The translations under genes and the position numbers were made by a program. From positions 6,882,001 through 6,946,000 of the forward strand of contig NZ_CP150233.1 in assembly GCF_037974265.1 (NCBI RefSeq): 64,000 bases of DNA, given 5' to 3'. Shown piece by piece: positions 50,390-59,596 of this stretch. Position 1 is the stretch's first letter. Each line of letters starts with the position of its first letter. Below the pieces are notes generated by a model. The model was given only the letters and a program-made list of their open reading frames with translations. It had not been told where the DNA came from and searched no databases. Source of the DNA: Paenibacillus sp. FSL R5-0623. GTDB taxonomy: Bacteria; Bacillota; Bacilli; Paenibacillales; Paenibacillaceae.

Positions 50390-51751
50390 TTACATCGCGA
50401 AGGCATCATTGTGTGCCCTCTCGTAATTGACGAATTTATTAAAGTTTTTCAGGAAGACCAGTTCTACCGTACCTACCGGACCGTTACGCTGTTTAGCGAT
50501 AATGATCTCAATAATATTTTTCTTCTCGGTCTCCTGGTTATAGTAGTCATCCCGATACAGGAACGCTACGATGTCGGCATCTTGCTCGATCGAACCCGAT
50601 TCCCGCAAGTCACTCATCATCGGACGTTTGTCCTGACGTTGCTCTACACCCCGGCTCAGCTGGGACAAGGCAATAACTGGAACTTCCAGTTCCCGGCCAA
50701 TCTGTTTCAGTGTACGTGAAATCTCGGATACCTCTTGTTGACGGTTCTCCCCTGCTTTACCACGTCCACTAATCAGTTGAAGATAGTCGATGAGGATCAT
50801 GCCAAGGCCTTTCTCTTTCTTCAGGCGACGGCATTTGGCACGAATATCCGCTACGGTAATCCCTGGCGTATCATCTATGAAGATATTCGCTTCTGACAAA
50901 GCTGCAATACCCATCGTCAGCTTCTGCCAGTCCTCATCACCCTTGAAGTCACCCATACGCATTACGCTGGCATCCAGGTTGGCTTCCGCACAGATCATAC
51001 GTTGTACCAGCTGGGCGGCTGACATCTCCAGACTGAAGATGGCTACCGTCTCCTGTGCACGAATGGCAACGTTCTGAGCGATATTCAGGGCAAAGGCCGT
51101 CTTACCTACGGAAGGACGGGCAGCTACAATGATCAAGTCACTGCGCTGGAATCCGGCAGTCATTTTGTCCAGATCGATGAACCCGGACGGAATACCTGTT
51201 GTTGTACCCTTATTCTGATGAAGTGTTTCCACGCGATCGAATACTTCCATCAGTACGTCCTGTATGGCTATAAAACCACTACTGGAGCGACGGTTGGAGA
51301 TCTCCAGAATGCGACGTTCAGCTTCTCCGAGCATCGCTGCAACATCTTCTCCGCCTGTATATCCTTCGCTCACGATCTGTGTTGCCGTACGAATCAGGCG
51401 ACGCAGCATCGATTTCTCTTCAATAATCTGAGCGTAATAGTCTACGTTCGCGGCTGTAGGTACACCATGGGCTAGCTTAGCCAGATAACTAACGCCCCCG
51501 ATGTCCTCCAACTCACCTTTATCCTTTAGAAGCGAAGTCAGTGTAACAAGGTCAATCGGTTGATTTCCCTCACCAAGCTGGATCATCGCTTCAAAGATTA
51601 ATTGATGGGGTTTATCATAGAAATCCTCGGTTTGCACCCGTTCCATCGCTGTAATCAGGGCCTCGCCCTGCAACAGGATTGCACCCAGCACGGCCTGTTC
51701 GGCTTCCAGGTTCTGCGGGGGAATCCGGTCGAATAACATTTCTCCGCCCAT
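50390..51751 (-). CDS. dnaB: Replicative DNA helicase DnaB (DnaC of B. subtilis)
   Basis: A 453-aa ring helicase. The N-terminal domain starts LFDRIPPQNLEAEQAVLGAIL. The RecA-like C-domain has Walker A ARPSVGKTAFAL (about 207-218), Walker B MILIDYLQLI near 310, and SRGVEQRQDKRPMMSDLRESGSIEQDAD near 360-390. It unwinds DNA ahead of the replication fork. ATG lies 1 bp past the rplI stop with GGAAG just upstream; an internal ATG at codon 5 is also possible. It forms an operon gdpP-rplI-dnaB, as in other Bacillota. Confidence 0.97.
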   Translation of the reverse strand: MGGEMLFDRIPPQNLEAEQAVLGAILLQGEALITAMERVQTEDFYDKPHQLIFEAMIQLGEGNQPIDLVTLTSLLKDKGELEDIGGVSYLAKLAHGVPTAANVDYYAQIIEEKSMLRRLIRTATQIVSEGYTGGEDVAAMLGEAERRILEISNRRSSSGFIAIQDVLMEVFDRVETLHQNKGTTTGIPSGFIDLDKMTAGFQRSDLIIVAARPSVGKTAFALNIAQNVAIRAQETVAIFSLEMSAAQLVQRMICAEANLDASVMRMGDFKGDEDWQKLTMGIAALSEANIFIDDTPGITVADIRAKCRRLKKEKGLGMILIDYLQLISGRGKAGENRQQEVSEISRTLKQIGRELEVPVIALSQLSRGVEQRQDKRPMMSDLRESGSIEQDADIVAFLYRDDYYNQETEKKNIIEIIIAKQRNGPVGTVELVFLKNFNKFVNYERAHNDAFAM

Positions 51752-51752
51752 C

Positions 51753-52196
51753 TTACTCTTCCGTTACCTGTACCTTCAAGGTTGCCTTCACTTCAGGGTG
51801 AACCTTGACAGTTACTTGTGTTACGCCGAGTGTACGAATAGGCTCGTCCAGCTCAATTTTGCGTTTGTCTACTTTCAGACCCTTTTTAGACAAAGCTTCT
51901 GCGATCTGTTTGCTGGTAATGGCACCAAATAGACGACCACCTTCGCCGGACTTCGCTTTCAGTTCAGTCACTTCTGCTTCCAGCTTTTTCGCAAGTGCTT
52001 CCGCTTCCGCTTTCTCTTCCTGTTTGAGTCTTTCTTCAGCCGCCTTCTGGTTGTCCAGTGTCTTCATGTTGCCGTCCGTTGCCAGACGTGCGATTCCCCG
52101 TGGCAATAGGAAGTTCTGTGCGTAACCCTCAGATACTTCTTTCACTTGCCCTTTCTTGCCTTGACCCTTCATATCTTTTATAAAAATGACTTTCAT
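51753..52196 (-). CDS. rplI: 50S ribosomal protein L9
   Basis: 147 aa, starting MKVIFIKDMKGQGKKGQVKEVSEGYAQNFLLPRG, the L9 N-domain signature. The connecting helix (about 45-80) is Glu/Lys/Ala-rich and the C-domain ends LKVQVTEE. It lies at the base of the L1 stalk and helps keep reading frame. ATGA overlap with gdpP and 1-bp gap to dnaB give tight coupling. Confidence 0.97.
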   Translation of the reverse strand: MKVIFIKDMKGQGKKGQVKEVSEGYAQNFLLPRGIARLATDGNMKTLDNQKAAEERLKQEEKAEAEALAKKLEAEVTELKAKSGEGGRLFGAITSKQIAEALSKKGLKVDKRKIELDEPIRTLGVTQVTVKVHPEVKATLKVQVTEE

Positions 52197-54184
52197 TCGA
52201 ACAGCCCCTCTTCCTTTTCGATTTCAGCCAGTACGTTCGTCAGCCGTTTTTCTGCCTCTCCAAGCGTTCCTTCAAGCTGCACGGCAGCATTCGTCAAATG
52301 TCCGCCACCGCCCAGTCGTTCCATGACAACCTGAACATTCATGCGCCCCAGCGATCTCGCGCTGATGCCAATCAGTCCATCCGGACGCTCACTAATCACA
52401 AATGATGCGACCACGTCAGTCATGTTCAGCAATGTGTCCGCCACTTGGGCGATCATCATCTGTGAAATCTTGCTGCCAGGGTCGGTGACCGCCAGCGCAA
52501 TGTTTCCATATACCATTTTAGCATGCTTTATGATTTCTGCCTTAGCAATATATTCTGACAGATCCTCTTTCATCAACCGCTGGATCATAATGGTGTCCGC
52601 ACCGCTACGGCGCAAGAAGCCTGCCGCTTCGAACGTTCTGGACCCCGTGTGCAGTGCAAAATGCTTCGTATCCACCGTAATTCCGGCAAGTAGAGCCGTA
52701 GCTTCTAGCGGAGTGAATTGTACCTTATCATGAATGTATTGCAAGAGTTCGGTTACCAATTCGGCAGCAGAAGACGCATAAGGTTCCAGATAGATCAACA
52801 CTGCATCATTGATGAACTCTTCACCCCGGCGATGGTGATCCACAACGACGACACGGGTAGCAGACTGTACCAGTTTTGGCTCCATGGTCATGGAGGCCTT
52901 ATGAGTATCCACCACCACCAGTAACGTGTGCTCGGTCATCATCTGGGTTGCCTGTTCCGGTGATACAAATGCTTTGGACAACTTCTCGTCCTTGTTCACT
53001 TGCTCCATCATGCGTTCAATCGATGGATTAATTCCATCCAGGACAATTCGTGCTTCCACATTGTACAGACTGGCCGCTTTCCACACTCCGATGGATGCGC
53101 CGATCGCGTCCATATCCGGAATTTTGTGCCCCATGATGAGCACCCGATCGCTCTCCTGCATAAGATCACGCAGCGCGTGCGCAATAACGCGGGCTCTTAC
53201 CCGTGTGCGTTTCTCCACTGCGTTAGACTTACCGCCATAGAAAGACAGGCGTTGTCCGGACTTCACGGCAGCCTGATCACCACCACGTCCAAGTGCCATG
53301 TCCAGACTGGACTGTGCCAGTTCTCCCATCTCACTGATGCTATCCGATCCAAACGCCAGTCCAACACTGAGTGTCATTGGCACTTTGAGGTCAGCAGTCA
53401 TCTCCCGAACCTCATCCAAAATGACAAATCGGCTCTGCTCCAGTTCCTGCAAAGACTTATGATTCAGCATCAACAGATAACGATCAGAAGACAGACGGCG
53501 CAGGTACACTTCGTACCGCTTGGCCCAAGACGTAATTTCGCTGGTCACTCGAGCAATCAGCGCTGTACGCTGTTGATCGTCCATGCCTTGGGCAGCTTCG
53601 TCCAGATTATCCAGAACGAGAATTCCCAATGCAAGGCGTTCATTTTCATATTTATCACGAAGAATGGCTAGCTCCGTAATCTCGTATACATATACATACC
53701 GCTCCTGCGGGTTATGAATAACTCCATAATGCCGATCATCCAACTGGAATTCGTCATGCAACTCCTTGGATGAATGTTCCTTCGTCCCATCCTTCTTCTC
53801 TTTAGGCTGAGGAAGTTTGGGAAACATATTAAGTAGCGGATTACCCACCATTGTCTTCTCCTGGAACATCTCCGCGACAAAGCGGTTATGCCACTCTACC
53901 GTACGATCTTCGCTGTACAGCACAATTCCGAATGGAAGCATGCTGACCGCTTCCCCCTCCATCCGTTTGATCCGAATAGATAGGCCATTAATGTAGTCGT
54001 TAAGCTCACGGCGGAACGCGAGCTCCGCCTTAATCATGACGATTCCCAGCGCCGAAGCCAGTATCAGACTAATCAAACCAAGCGTCCAGTTATAAATGGT
54101 AACGAACATAACGAGCAACAGCAGCAGTATGAACGCCCATACGGTATAGTAGCCGTGCCAGCGTTTCTTCAGAAATTTAGGCAT
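52193..54184 (-). CDS. gdpP: GdpP (YybT), cyclic-di-AMP phosphodiesterase
   Basis: A 663-aa membrane protein with two TM segments (about 12-52), a PAS domain (about 84-150), a degenerate GGDEF (about 175-300, SSDRYLLMLN in place of GGDEF), and a DHH-DHHA1 phosphodiesterase. The catalytic domain carries MGHKIPDMDAIGA, VVVDHHRRGEEF and GGGGHLTNAAVQL as metal and substrate motifs. It hydrolyses c-di-AMP to pApA and thereby affects potassium, osmolyte and cell-wall homeostasis. The length matches the 655-665 aa of the family. Confidence 0.96.
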   Translation of the reverse strand: MPKFLKKRWHGYYTVWAFILLLLLVMFVTIYNWTLGLISLILASALGIVMIKAELAFRRELNDYINGLSIRIKRMEGEAVSMLPFGIVLYSEDRTVEWHNRFVAEMFQEKTMVGNPLLNMFPKLPQPKEKKDGTKEHSSKELHDEFQLDDRHYGVIHNPQERYVYVYEITELAILRDKYENERLALGILVLDNLDEAAQGMDDQQRTALIARVTSEITSWAKRYEVYLRRLSSDRYLLMLNHKSLQELEQSRFVILDEVREMTADLKVPMTLSVGLAFGSDSISEMGELAQSSLDMALGRGGDQAAVKSGQRLSFYGGKSNAVEKRTRVRARVIAHALRDLMQESDRVLIMGHKIPDMDAIGASIGVWKAASLYNVEARIVLDGINPSIERMMEQVNKDEKLSKAFVSPEQATQMMTEHTLLVVVDTHKASMTMEPKLVQSATRVVVVDHHRRGEEFINDAVLIYLEPYASSAAELVTELLQYIHDKVQFTPLEATALLAGITVDTKHFALHTGSRTFEAAGFLRRSGADTIMIQRLMKEDLSEYIAKAEIIKHAKMVYGNIALAVTDPGSKISQMMIAQVADTLLNMTDVVASFVISERPDGLIGISARSLGRMNVQVVMERLGGGGHLTNAAVQLEGTLGEAEKRLTNVLAEIEKEEGLFE

Positions 54185-54195
54185 GACTCATCACC

Positions 54196-55116
54196 CTATC
54201 GTTTTGATTTCGATATTGCCTCACGAAGCGGGAACGCCAGATCGATAATTCCGATAATCCGAAGCGGACCAATGAAGAAGACCGCAGCCGCCAGGAAATA
54301 TGGTATAACCGGATTCCATTTCTTTGTATGTGAGAGAAAGAAGAAGAAACCGATCGCTTGAATCATGAAGCCCAGATTAATTAACGGGGACAGATTCATG
54401 GCAATCATGGTCCAGTATGTTCCATCACTTTGTCTGGAAATCACTTCGATCAACAGTGCAAGGAAATAATACCAGATCAACGCACGCGGCATACGCCATT
54501 CTCTCGCTGGTGGCAACTTCGATACCACCACACCCATCACGTTCAGAATCGGACGAGCAATGGCGTGTGTAATGAAAGCCATTACCATCGATGTGACAAC
54601 GAGAGCAAATGGAATCATAAGCTGTGTTTGTTTGGCAACATCCTCGGTCATCTCAGGTGTCCATGCAAACCCGTTGATCATCTGATTCGATGTATTGGTT
54701 AACGGTTCAATGGTCAATTTGACCACATCTTCAATATAACTGGACAGGTCGAATTGGAAAATGACACTGCCGACCAAGAGCAACAACAAGTATTCTGCCA
54801 ACATCATGCCACTTCCCGCCATCAGAGCGAACAGGGCCGATTTGCGTGTTTTATACGCGTGACCCATAACGATCGCAGGCAGGGTAAAGATGAGCAATAG
54901 TAACAGATAGATGGGGTGGAATACGACCAAAATAACAGCTACGGGCACGAGATGCCATATAAATGATTTTAAAGATAATGAAGCATACAAAATAACTCCC
55001 GGAATCATCATAAAAAATATGGCAAGTACCGATAAAGGAGTTAACAGCGAAAGTAGCAAGAGCAGATAGACTGCGCTCCAAACAGCTGATTTAAAGCTAA
55101 ATTTCAACAAATTCAC
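54196..55116 (-). CDS. DUF2232 membrane protein (YybS type)
   Basis: A 306-aa protein with about eight hydrophobic segments. The VYLLLLLSLLTPLSVLAIFFMMIPGVILYASLS stretch near residues 15-48 and a central pair near 150-190 fit the YybS/DUF2232 family. That family sits upstream of gdpP in Bacillus. The function is unclear (ECF-type or Pnp-like membrane component proposed for the family). ATG overlaps the MazG-like gene end by four bases. The C-terminus is basic. Confidence 0.85.
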   Translation of the reverse strand: MNLLKFSFKSAVWSAVYLLLLLSLLTPLSVLAIFFMMIPGVILYASLSLKSFIWHLVPVAVILVVFHPIYLLLLLIFTLPAIVMGHAYKTRKSALFALMAGSGMMLAEYLLLLLVGSVIFQFDLSSYIEDVVKLTIEPLTNTSNQMINGFAWTPEMTEDVAKQTQLMIPFALVVTSMVMAFITHAIARPILNVMGVVVSKLPPAREWRMPRALIWYYFLALLIEVISRQSDGTYWTMIAMNLSPLINLGFMIQAIGFFFFLSHTKKWNPVIPYFLAAAVFFIGPLRIIGIIDLAFPLREAISKSKR

Positions 55117-55415
55117 CTCTTACGCATATGATCTTCTAGCGCGGAAATATCCTGGTACCAGTCTTCAAGCTGGTGACCTTCCTGTTTATGCTTTTTCAAC
55201 TTCTCAACTAGCAGTGCATCCAGATCCTTGAAAGGAATACCGAGCCTGCGGCCCAATATGTAACTACTCATAATCAAACTGGCAAGACTGTCCCCGATTC
55301 GAGTTGTACTGCCTTCCCATAACGCCTTGAATAATCGGGATACCTGATCAAGCACTTCGGTTTTCAGCCATTCAATCACTTTAGCGCGTTTGGCTACATC
55401 CAGTTCTTTAGGCAT
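55113..55415 (-). CDS. MazG-like protein
   Basis: 100 aa, all helical, with LDVAKRAKVIEWLKTEVLDQVSRLFKAL, GDSLASLIMSSYILGRRLGI and a basic C-terminus. It matches the short MazG-like family (PF12643 type) that lies beside yybS/gdpP. Only part of the MazG EExxE metal motif is present, so pyrophosphohydrolase activity is doubtful. First gene of this operon. Confidence 0.8.
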   Translation of the reverse strand: MPKELDVAKRAKVIEWLKTEVLDQVSRLFKALWEGSTTRIGDSLASLIMSSYILGRRLGIPFKDLDALLVEKLKKHKQEGHQLEDWYQDISALEDHMRKR

Positions 55416-55679
55416 TTGGCGAAAGTCACTCTCCCCCGAAAAAGCTTTATTCTCGATTATAGCATAAAAAGAGGGCCCGCAAAATTACCCCAAAAAGCGG
55501 AGAAGTTCTCCGAAACTGATGTCAGGTACTTATGCGGAGTCCTCCGTACATCCTAGCGACCTATATATTTGTAAAAAACTTCGAATGCGTCCCTGATTCA
55601 GGACTTCTTAAGTTTAACATGATACCGGACGGCTGTGATTATCCCTAATGACACAATAATGTTTAAATTCGTAACCACC

Positions 55680-56105
55680 TTACTTAGCCTTGATCGATTC
55701 TTTGGCTACAATGCCCTCACAGTACTCAATAATCTGACTCCGTCTGACAATACCAATGAACCGATCCATATCATCGACCACAGGAACAAAGTTCTGAACT
55801 TTAGCCAGATTAATCAGGTCCTCCATGTTGGCGTCAATGGATACGGGTTTAATATCCAAGCGAAGTGGAACGTCCTTGAGCAAGAACTTTGAAGCGTTTT
55901 CAAATGAAATCTTTCCCTCGGCATTCTTCATATACCACAGTAAGTCGCCTTCGGTAACGGTACCAATATATTTGCCTTCTTTATTCAAAATGGGTACCGC
56001 CGTAAAACGATGATATTCCATCCGTTCCAACGTTTGCCGCAGCGTAGAATCCGACGTCACACACGTAACCTCTTGTTTGGGTAGCAAAAAAAATGCGATG
56101 TTCAT
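55680..56105 (-). CDS. Two-CBS-domain protein
   Basis: A 141-aa protein made of a single CBS pair: CVTSDSTLRQTLERMEYHRFTAVPILNKEGKYIG (about 15-50) and KPVSIDANMEDLINLAKVQNFVPVVDDMDRFIG (about 86-118). CBS pairs bind adenine nucleotides such as AMP, ATP or c-di-AMP. The nearby gdpP makes a c-di-AMP link attractive but unproven. AGGAGG lies upstream of the ATG. It stands alone. Confidence 0.85.
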   Translation of the reverse strand: MNIAFFLLPKQEVTCVTSDSTLRQTLERMEYHRFTAVPILNKEGKYIGTVTEGDLLWYMKNAEGKISFENASKFLLKDVPLRLDIKPVSIDANMEDLINLAKVQNFVPVVDDMDRFIGIVRRSQIIEYCEGIVAKESIKAK

Positions 56106-56216
56106 ACCCTTGTGTATCCTCCTTGTGAATTTCTTCGTTCAACTTATCTCGCTCAACTTATATTATACGGATCAGAACGCAGGATGTTCCAAAAGGATAA
56201 TAGTTCTCAGTACAAA

Positions 56217-56256
56217 GAAAAAAAACAGCAGCCCGCGAATAAACGTACTGCTGATT
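56217..56256 (-). terminator. Terminator of the LCP gene
   Basis: Minus-strand stem CAGCAGT / GCTGCTG with a 20-nt partly paired loop (CGCGGG) and TTTTTTTT, 34 bp past the stop. Confidence 0.82.
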
Positions 56257-56289
56257 GTGGTCTACAACACATCATTGGTATGGAATTGG

Positions 56290-57321
56290 TTATTCAATCT
56301 TTTGCCGGTCAGGGATCATTACTTCACCAGCTGGGGTCGATTGATCCATCCAGTTGTTAATCAGCTCTTTGGCATATTGGACATCTTTCTCGTCAGCCTG
56401 ACCATAATAGATACCGTCCTTTTTCATCCCCTCACCCAGAATGGTGAAGCTTGAAATCTGCGGTTTCTCCTGAGTAAGCACTTGTTTAGCCAGATCAATA
56501 ATGAAAGAAGCTCGCATATCCGTCTGGAAGCTATCTCCCATGATCTGAATCAATTCCGGAATTTTGGCGATTTGATTCAAATTCAGCATCTCATTCGCCA
56601 TCGAGTTCAGGAAAATCTGCTGCCGCTTGGTACGATTAAAATCGCTATCCTCACGGTATCTTACATAATACAGTGCTTCCTGCCCGTCATAGATCGGCTT
56701 ACCGCCTTCAATCGTGAATTGCACATGATCCGGGTTCTTGTTCACAATGTCCTCATCAATTGGCAGTTTTACGCCACCAAGCGCATCAACCACTTTTTTG
56801 ATTCCGTCGAAGTTGATCGTTGCATAATAACCCACATCAGCATCAAGAAATTTCTCCACCGTATTGATGGACATATTCTCCCCACCAAAAGCATAGGCAT
56901 GCGCCAACTTATCATAATCATCTTCGCCGTCCTTGTTCGCATCCCGTCCTACAATCTGCACATACGTATCACGTGGAATGGATACCAGAAGCACACGGGA
57001 TTCCTTGGGACGTACTACAGCATAGATAACGGTATCCGAACGTCCACGCGTTTTCTCATAGGCGCGTTTGTCCGAACCAAGCAGTAATACGGAGAATGGT
57101 TCCTTACGGTATACCGTTGGATCAGGCGTGTTATTGCCTTCTTGCGGTACATAAGAGCGGGATAACTGATCTTCTACCGAACCGGCGAGAAACAGATCAA
57201 ATGCCGCTACAGCCAGTTGCTGACGGAACAAATAACCTCCGATTAACAAAACAACAAGTGAAACGAGCGTTATATATAGGCCTTTTCTTCTTTTCTTCTT
57301 ATCTTTAGTTCTGCTTTTCAT
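56290..57321 (-). CDS. LytR-CpsA-Psr (LCP) family wall-polymer ligase
   Basis: A 343-aa protein with a basic N-terminus (KSRTKDKKKRRKG), one TM (about 14-35), and an external LCP domain (about 75-265). The motifs are LLGSDKR, GRSDTVIYAVVRP, VSIPRDTYVQI with the Arg/Asp pair, and KLAHAYAFGGE. It transfers teichoic acid or other glycopolymers from lipid carriers to peptidoglycan. The short 340-aa form lacks a C-terminal extra domain, as in TagU-like proteins. Confidence 0.93.
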   Translation of the reverse strand: MKSRTKDKKKRRKGLYITLVSLVVLLIGGYLFRQQLAVAAFDLFLAGSVEDQLSRSYVPQEGNNTPDPTVYRKEPFSVLLLGSDKRAYEKTRGRSDTVIYAVVRPKESRVLLVSIPRDTYVQIVGRDANKDGEDDYDKLAHAYAFGGENMSINTVEKFLDADVGYYATINFDGIKKVVDALGGVKLPIDEDIVNKNPDHVQFTIEGGKPIYDGQEALYYVRYREDSDFNRTKRQQIFLNSMANEMLNLNQIAKIPELIQIMGDSFQTDMRASFIIDLAKQVLTQEKPQISSFTILGEGMKKDGIYYGQADEKDVQYAKELINNWMDQSTPAGEVMIPDRQKIE

Positions 57322-57403
57322 CCATTAATTCCTTCTTCACTATCGAAATGATACTGCCTGATATATAAGTTTCATCTAATATTTACACTAATAACGGAGA
57401 GGT

Positions 57404-57507
57404 CAGAAAAAACCTGAAGAAGCGTAGCGCTCGCCTTTATCACCGGATTTTTACCTTTTGAATAAGGTAATTTTAAAAAATCTGGGGATAACAGCGATCG
57501 GAAGGTT
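57404..57507 (-). repeat. Structured intergenic repeat, copy 3
   Basis: Read on the minus strand, it begins AACCTTCCGATCGCTGTTA and TCCCCAGATTT, identical to copy 2. Stems GATTTTT/AAAAATC and TTACCTT/AAGGTAA follow, and the copy ends TTTTTTCTG. It lacks about 37 bp of the second hairpin seen in copies 1 and 2. Confidence 0.78.
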
Positions 57508-57687
57508 ATTCTGAACTCGCAGTGATAAGTGTAACGATTCGTTCAACTTATATAATACCAATTAAACGTCTGGGTTGCCTTGTGACTCGGTGTCCTTCTG
57601 AAGTTTTCTCTCTCTGGAATCAAGACACCGCTTACGCTCGTTCTATTGTAATCATTGCAGGAGCAAGAAAAGTTACAATCCGGTTAA

Positions 57688-57742
57688 ATTGAAAAGAACA
57701 GCGACTCCTTTTTAGCTACAAAAGGTACACTGTTCTCTTCAT
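57688..57742 (-). terminator. Possible terminator of the efflux gene
   Basis: Minus-strand AGAACAG / CTGTTCT with an inner CCTTTT/AAAAGG pair and TTTTC tail. Internal loops weaken it. Confidence 0.55.
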
Positions 57743-57758
57743 TTCTAACGTTATCAAA

Positions 57759-59345
57759 TCAGCTTGTAGATACATCTTCCACATGATGACTCTTCTCTTT
57801 TTGACGCAGACGTCCCGTTATAAGCGCAGCTATCAGCGTAAGCACACTGAATACCACCGCAGACCAGAAAAGACCATTGTAACCCTGCCCTGTCGTTTGA
57901 TGCACTGCCTGGAGCAACACCTCACGGATACCTTCATCAGGAATCTGGGACAGGCCCTCTGTCAGACTGGAGACATCACTCCCTGATGCCCCTCCCGAGG
58001 CATATTGTTGCAGCATCTCGGGCGGTACCTGAATTCCTTTGTCAGCGAATCCTGCCTGAATGTTTGATCCCAGATTAACGAAAGAACGTGCCAGGAATCC
58101 AGCGAAAATGGTAGGTGCAATCGCCATCGCCATCTGGCGGAATAACGAGCTGGTCGCTACCGCGATGCCTTTGTTGTTCTCCCCTGCCTGTTCTGTGACA
58201 AGTACGTTAACTGGCGCACCAAGCATCATACCGAAGCCAATACCTACGAGTGTACTCGCGATGACAAATTGCCAGATATGCTCCACCCATAGCGGAAACA
58301 GCAGGAATCCAATTGCAGATAGCAGCCCCGCAACGGATAACGTCCAGATTGGCCCTTTGCGGTCAACGAGGTATCCACCTCCACCTGCCCCGATGCCGGA
58401 TGCCAGCGCGAGCGGAGTAAACCAGTACCCGGAAGCTGTATTGGATACGCCGAGATATTGTTCAACAAATCCGGGAATAAAGATCACCGAGGCCAGAATG
58501 GCTCCGGAGAAAAAGGCAATCAACAGCGTCCAGCGAAAGGACGCAATGCCCAGAAGTTGTGTCGATACAACAGGTTCACGTTCAGATCCTTCCAGCCTTT
58601 TTTCCATGAAGTAAAAGAGCACGAGAATGATCACACCTGCCAAGAAGAAACCGTAGAACATGGGTGATCCCAGGCTTTGAAGCATGTTCACACCGTCCAG
58701 ATTGCTGAAGCTATACATTAAACTGAGTACACCCAACGTTAGGACAGCAATACCGCTCCAGTCCACTGCTGCACGATTCAGTTCCTGCTCTTCCTGAATA
58801 AATCGAATACCTGCAATGAATAGCAGAATGGCGATAGGTACATTGATCAGGAATAACCAATGCCAGTTGCCCGTAAGGTCCAGTATAAAAGCACCGACAT
58901 TGGGTCCCAATATAGCGGCAACACCATTCATCCCTCCGAGCAGACCCAAAGCTGTACCCTGACGCTCCGCCGGGAACTTGCTTAATACGTATGAGCTGGC
59001 AATGATAAAAATCCCACCACCGCCCAAAGCTTGAATGACACGAGCAATCAGGAAAAAGGTAAACGATGTGCTCAGCGCGACGAGCAGGGACCCGATCCCA
59101 AACAACGCCACTTCAATCAAAAATAGTTTCTTGCGACCATAACGGTCCGACAGTTTGCCCGCAATAGGTACACTCACCGCAAGCCCAAGCGTGTAAAGCG
59201 TAATCGTCCATGCTCCCCATGTTGGCGACACACCAAATGATGCATTTAAGGTGGTCAGTGAAGAGGTGATGATCCCGTTATCCAGTGCAGCCATAAATAC
59301 CCCTATGGCAAACAGGATTAGCGGCCATTTCATTTGTTTTTGCAT
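57759..59345 (-). CDS. DHA2-family (14-TM) MFS efflux transporter
   Basis: About 528 aa from the ATG at 59345 (GGGAGG 9 nt upstream). It has 14 predicted membrane segments, an N-terminal ALDNGIITSSLTTL (motif D1), GKLSDRYGRKKLFLIEVALFGIGSLL (motif A) and LGLLGGMNGVAAILGPNVGAFIL (motif C, antiporter). This fits drug/H+ antiporters of the EmrB/QacA (DHA2) type. The substrate is unknown. The promoter overlaps a dyad like a TetR-type operator. No cognate regulator gene is adjacent in the window. Confidence 0.9.
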   Translation of the reverse strand: MQKQMKWPLILFAIGVFMAALDNGIITSSLTTLNASFGVSPTWGAWTITLYTLGLAVSVPIAGKLSDRYGRKKLFLIEVALFGIGSLLVALSTSFTFFLIARVIQALGGGGIFIIASSYVLSKFPAERQGTALGLLGGMNGVAAILGPNVGAFILDLTGNWHWLFLINVPIAILLFIAGIRFIQEEQELNRAAVDWSGIAVLTLGVLSLMYSFSNLDGVNMLQSLGSPMFYGFFLAGVIILVLFYFMEKRLEGSEREPVVSTQLLGIASFRWTLLIAFFSGAILASVIFIPGFVEQYLGVSNTASGYWFTPLALASGIGAGGGGYLVDRKGPIWTLSVAGLLSAIGFLLFPLWVEHIWQFVIASTLVGIGFGMMLGAPVNVLVTEQAGENNKGIAVATSSLFRQMAMAIAPTIFAGFLARSFVNLGSNIQAGFADKGIQVPPEMLQQYASGGASGSDVSSLTEGLSQIPDEGIREVLLQAVHQTTGQGYNGLFWSAVVFSVLTLIAALITGRLRQKEKSHHVEDVSTS

Positions 59346-59427
59346 CACATGTTACCTCCCGATCAGATCGTAAATTTAGTATCGTACAGTTGGTTTGATA
59401 CATATATATTAAACTGAATTGAATAAT

Positions 59428-59472
59428 AATGACTCACTGGTCATTTTAAAACAAAAGAAATCCATATGTCAA
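59428..59472 (-). promoter_or_regulatory. Efflux gene promoter overlapped by a dyad operator
   Basis: -35 TTGACA (59467-59472), 18-bp spacer, -10 TAAAAT (59443-59448). The dyad AATGAC-CAGTGA-GTCATT (59428-59445) overlaps the -10 and start. The dyad with perfect 6-bp arms resembles TetR-family operators of drug pumps. Confidence 0.7.
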
Positions 59473-59596
59473 TTTAATAATATGGTTATATGGCTCAATT
59501 TACCTCTGATTCGATAAAATAGAGCTACCACATGTTCAGTCGAACCTGCGGACAGCCCTCATATCTTATCTAACGTACTAACGCTTGCGTAATGCT

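Larger units (their letters stand above)
57322..57758. other. Intergenic region between the LCP and efflux genes
   Basis: 437 bp holding repeat copy 3 (57404-57507), an A/T-rich stretch and the terminator of the downstream efflux gene. No gene seen. Confidence 0.5.
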
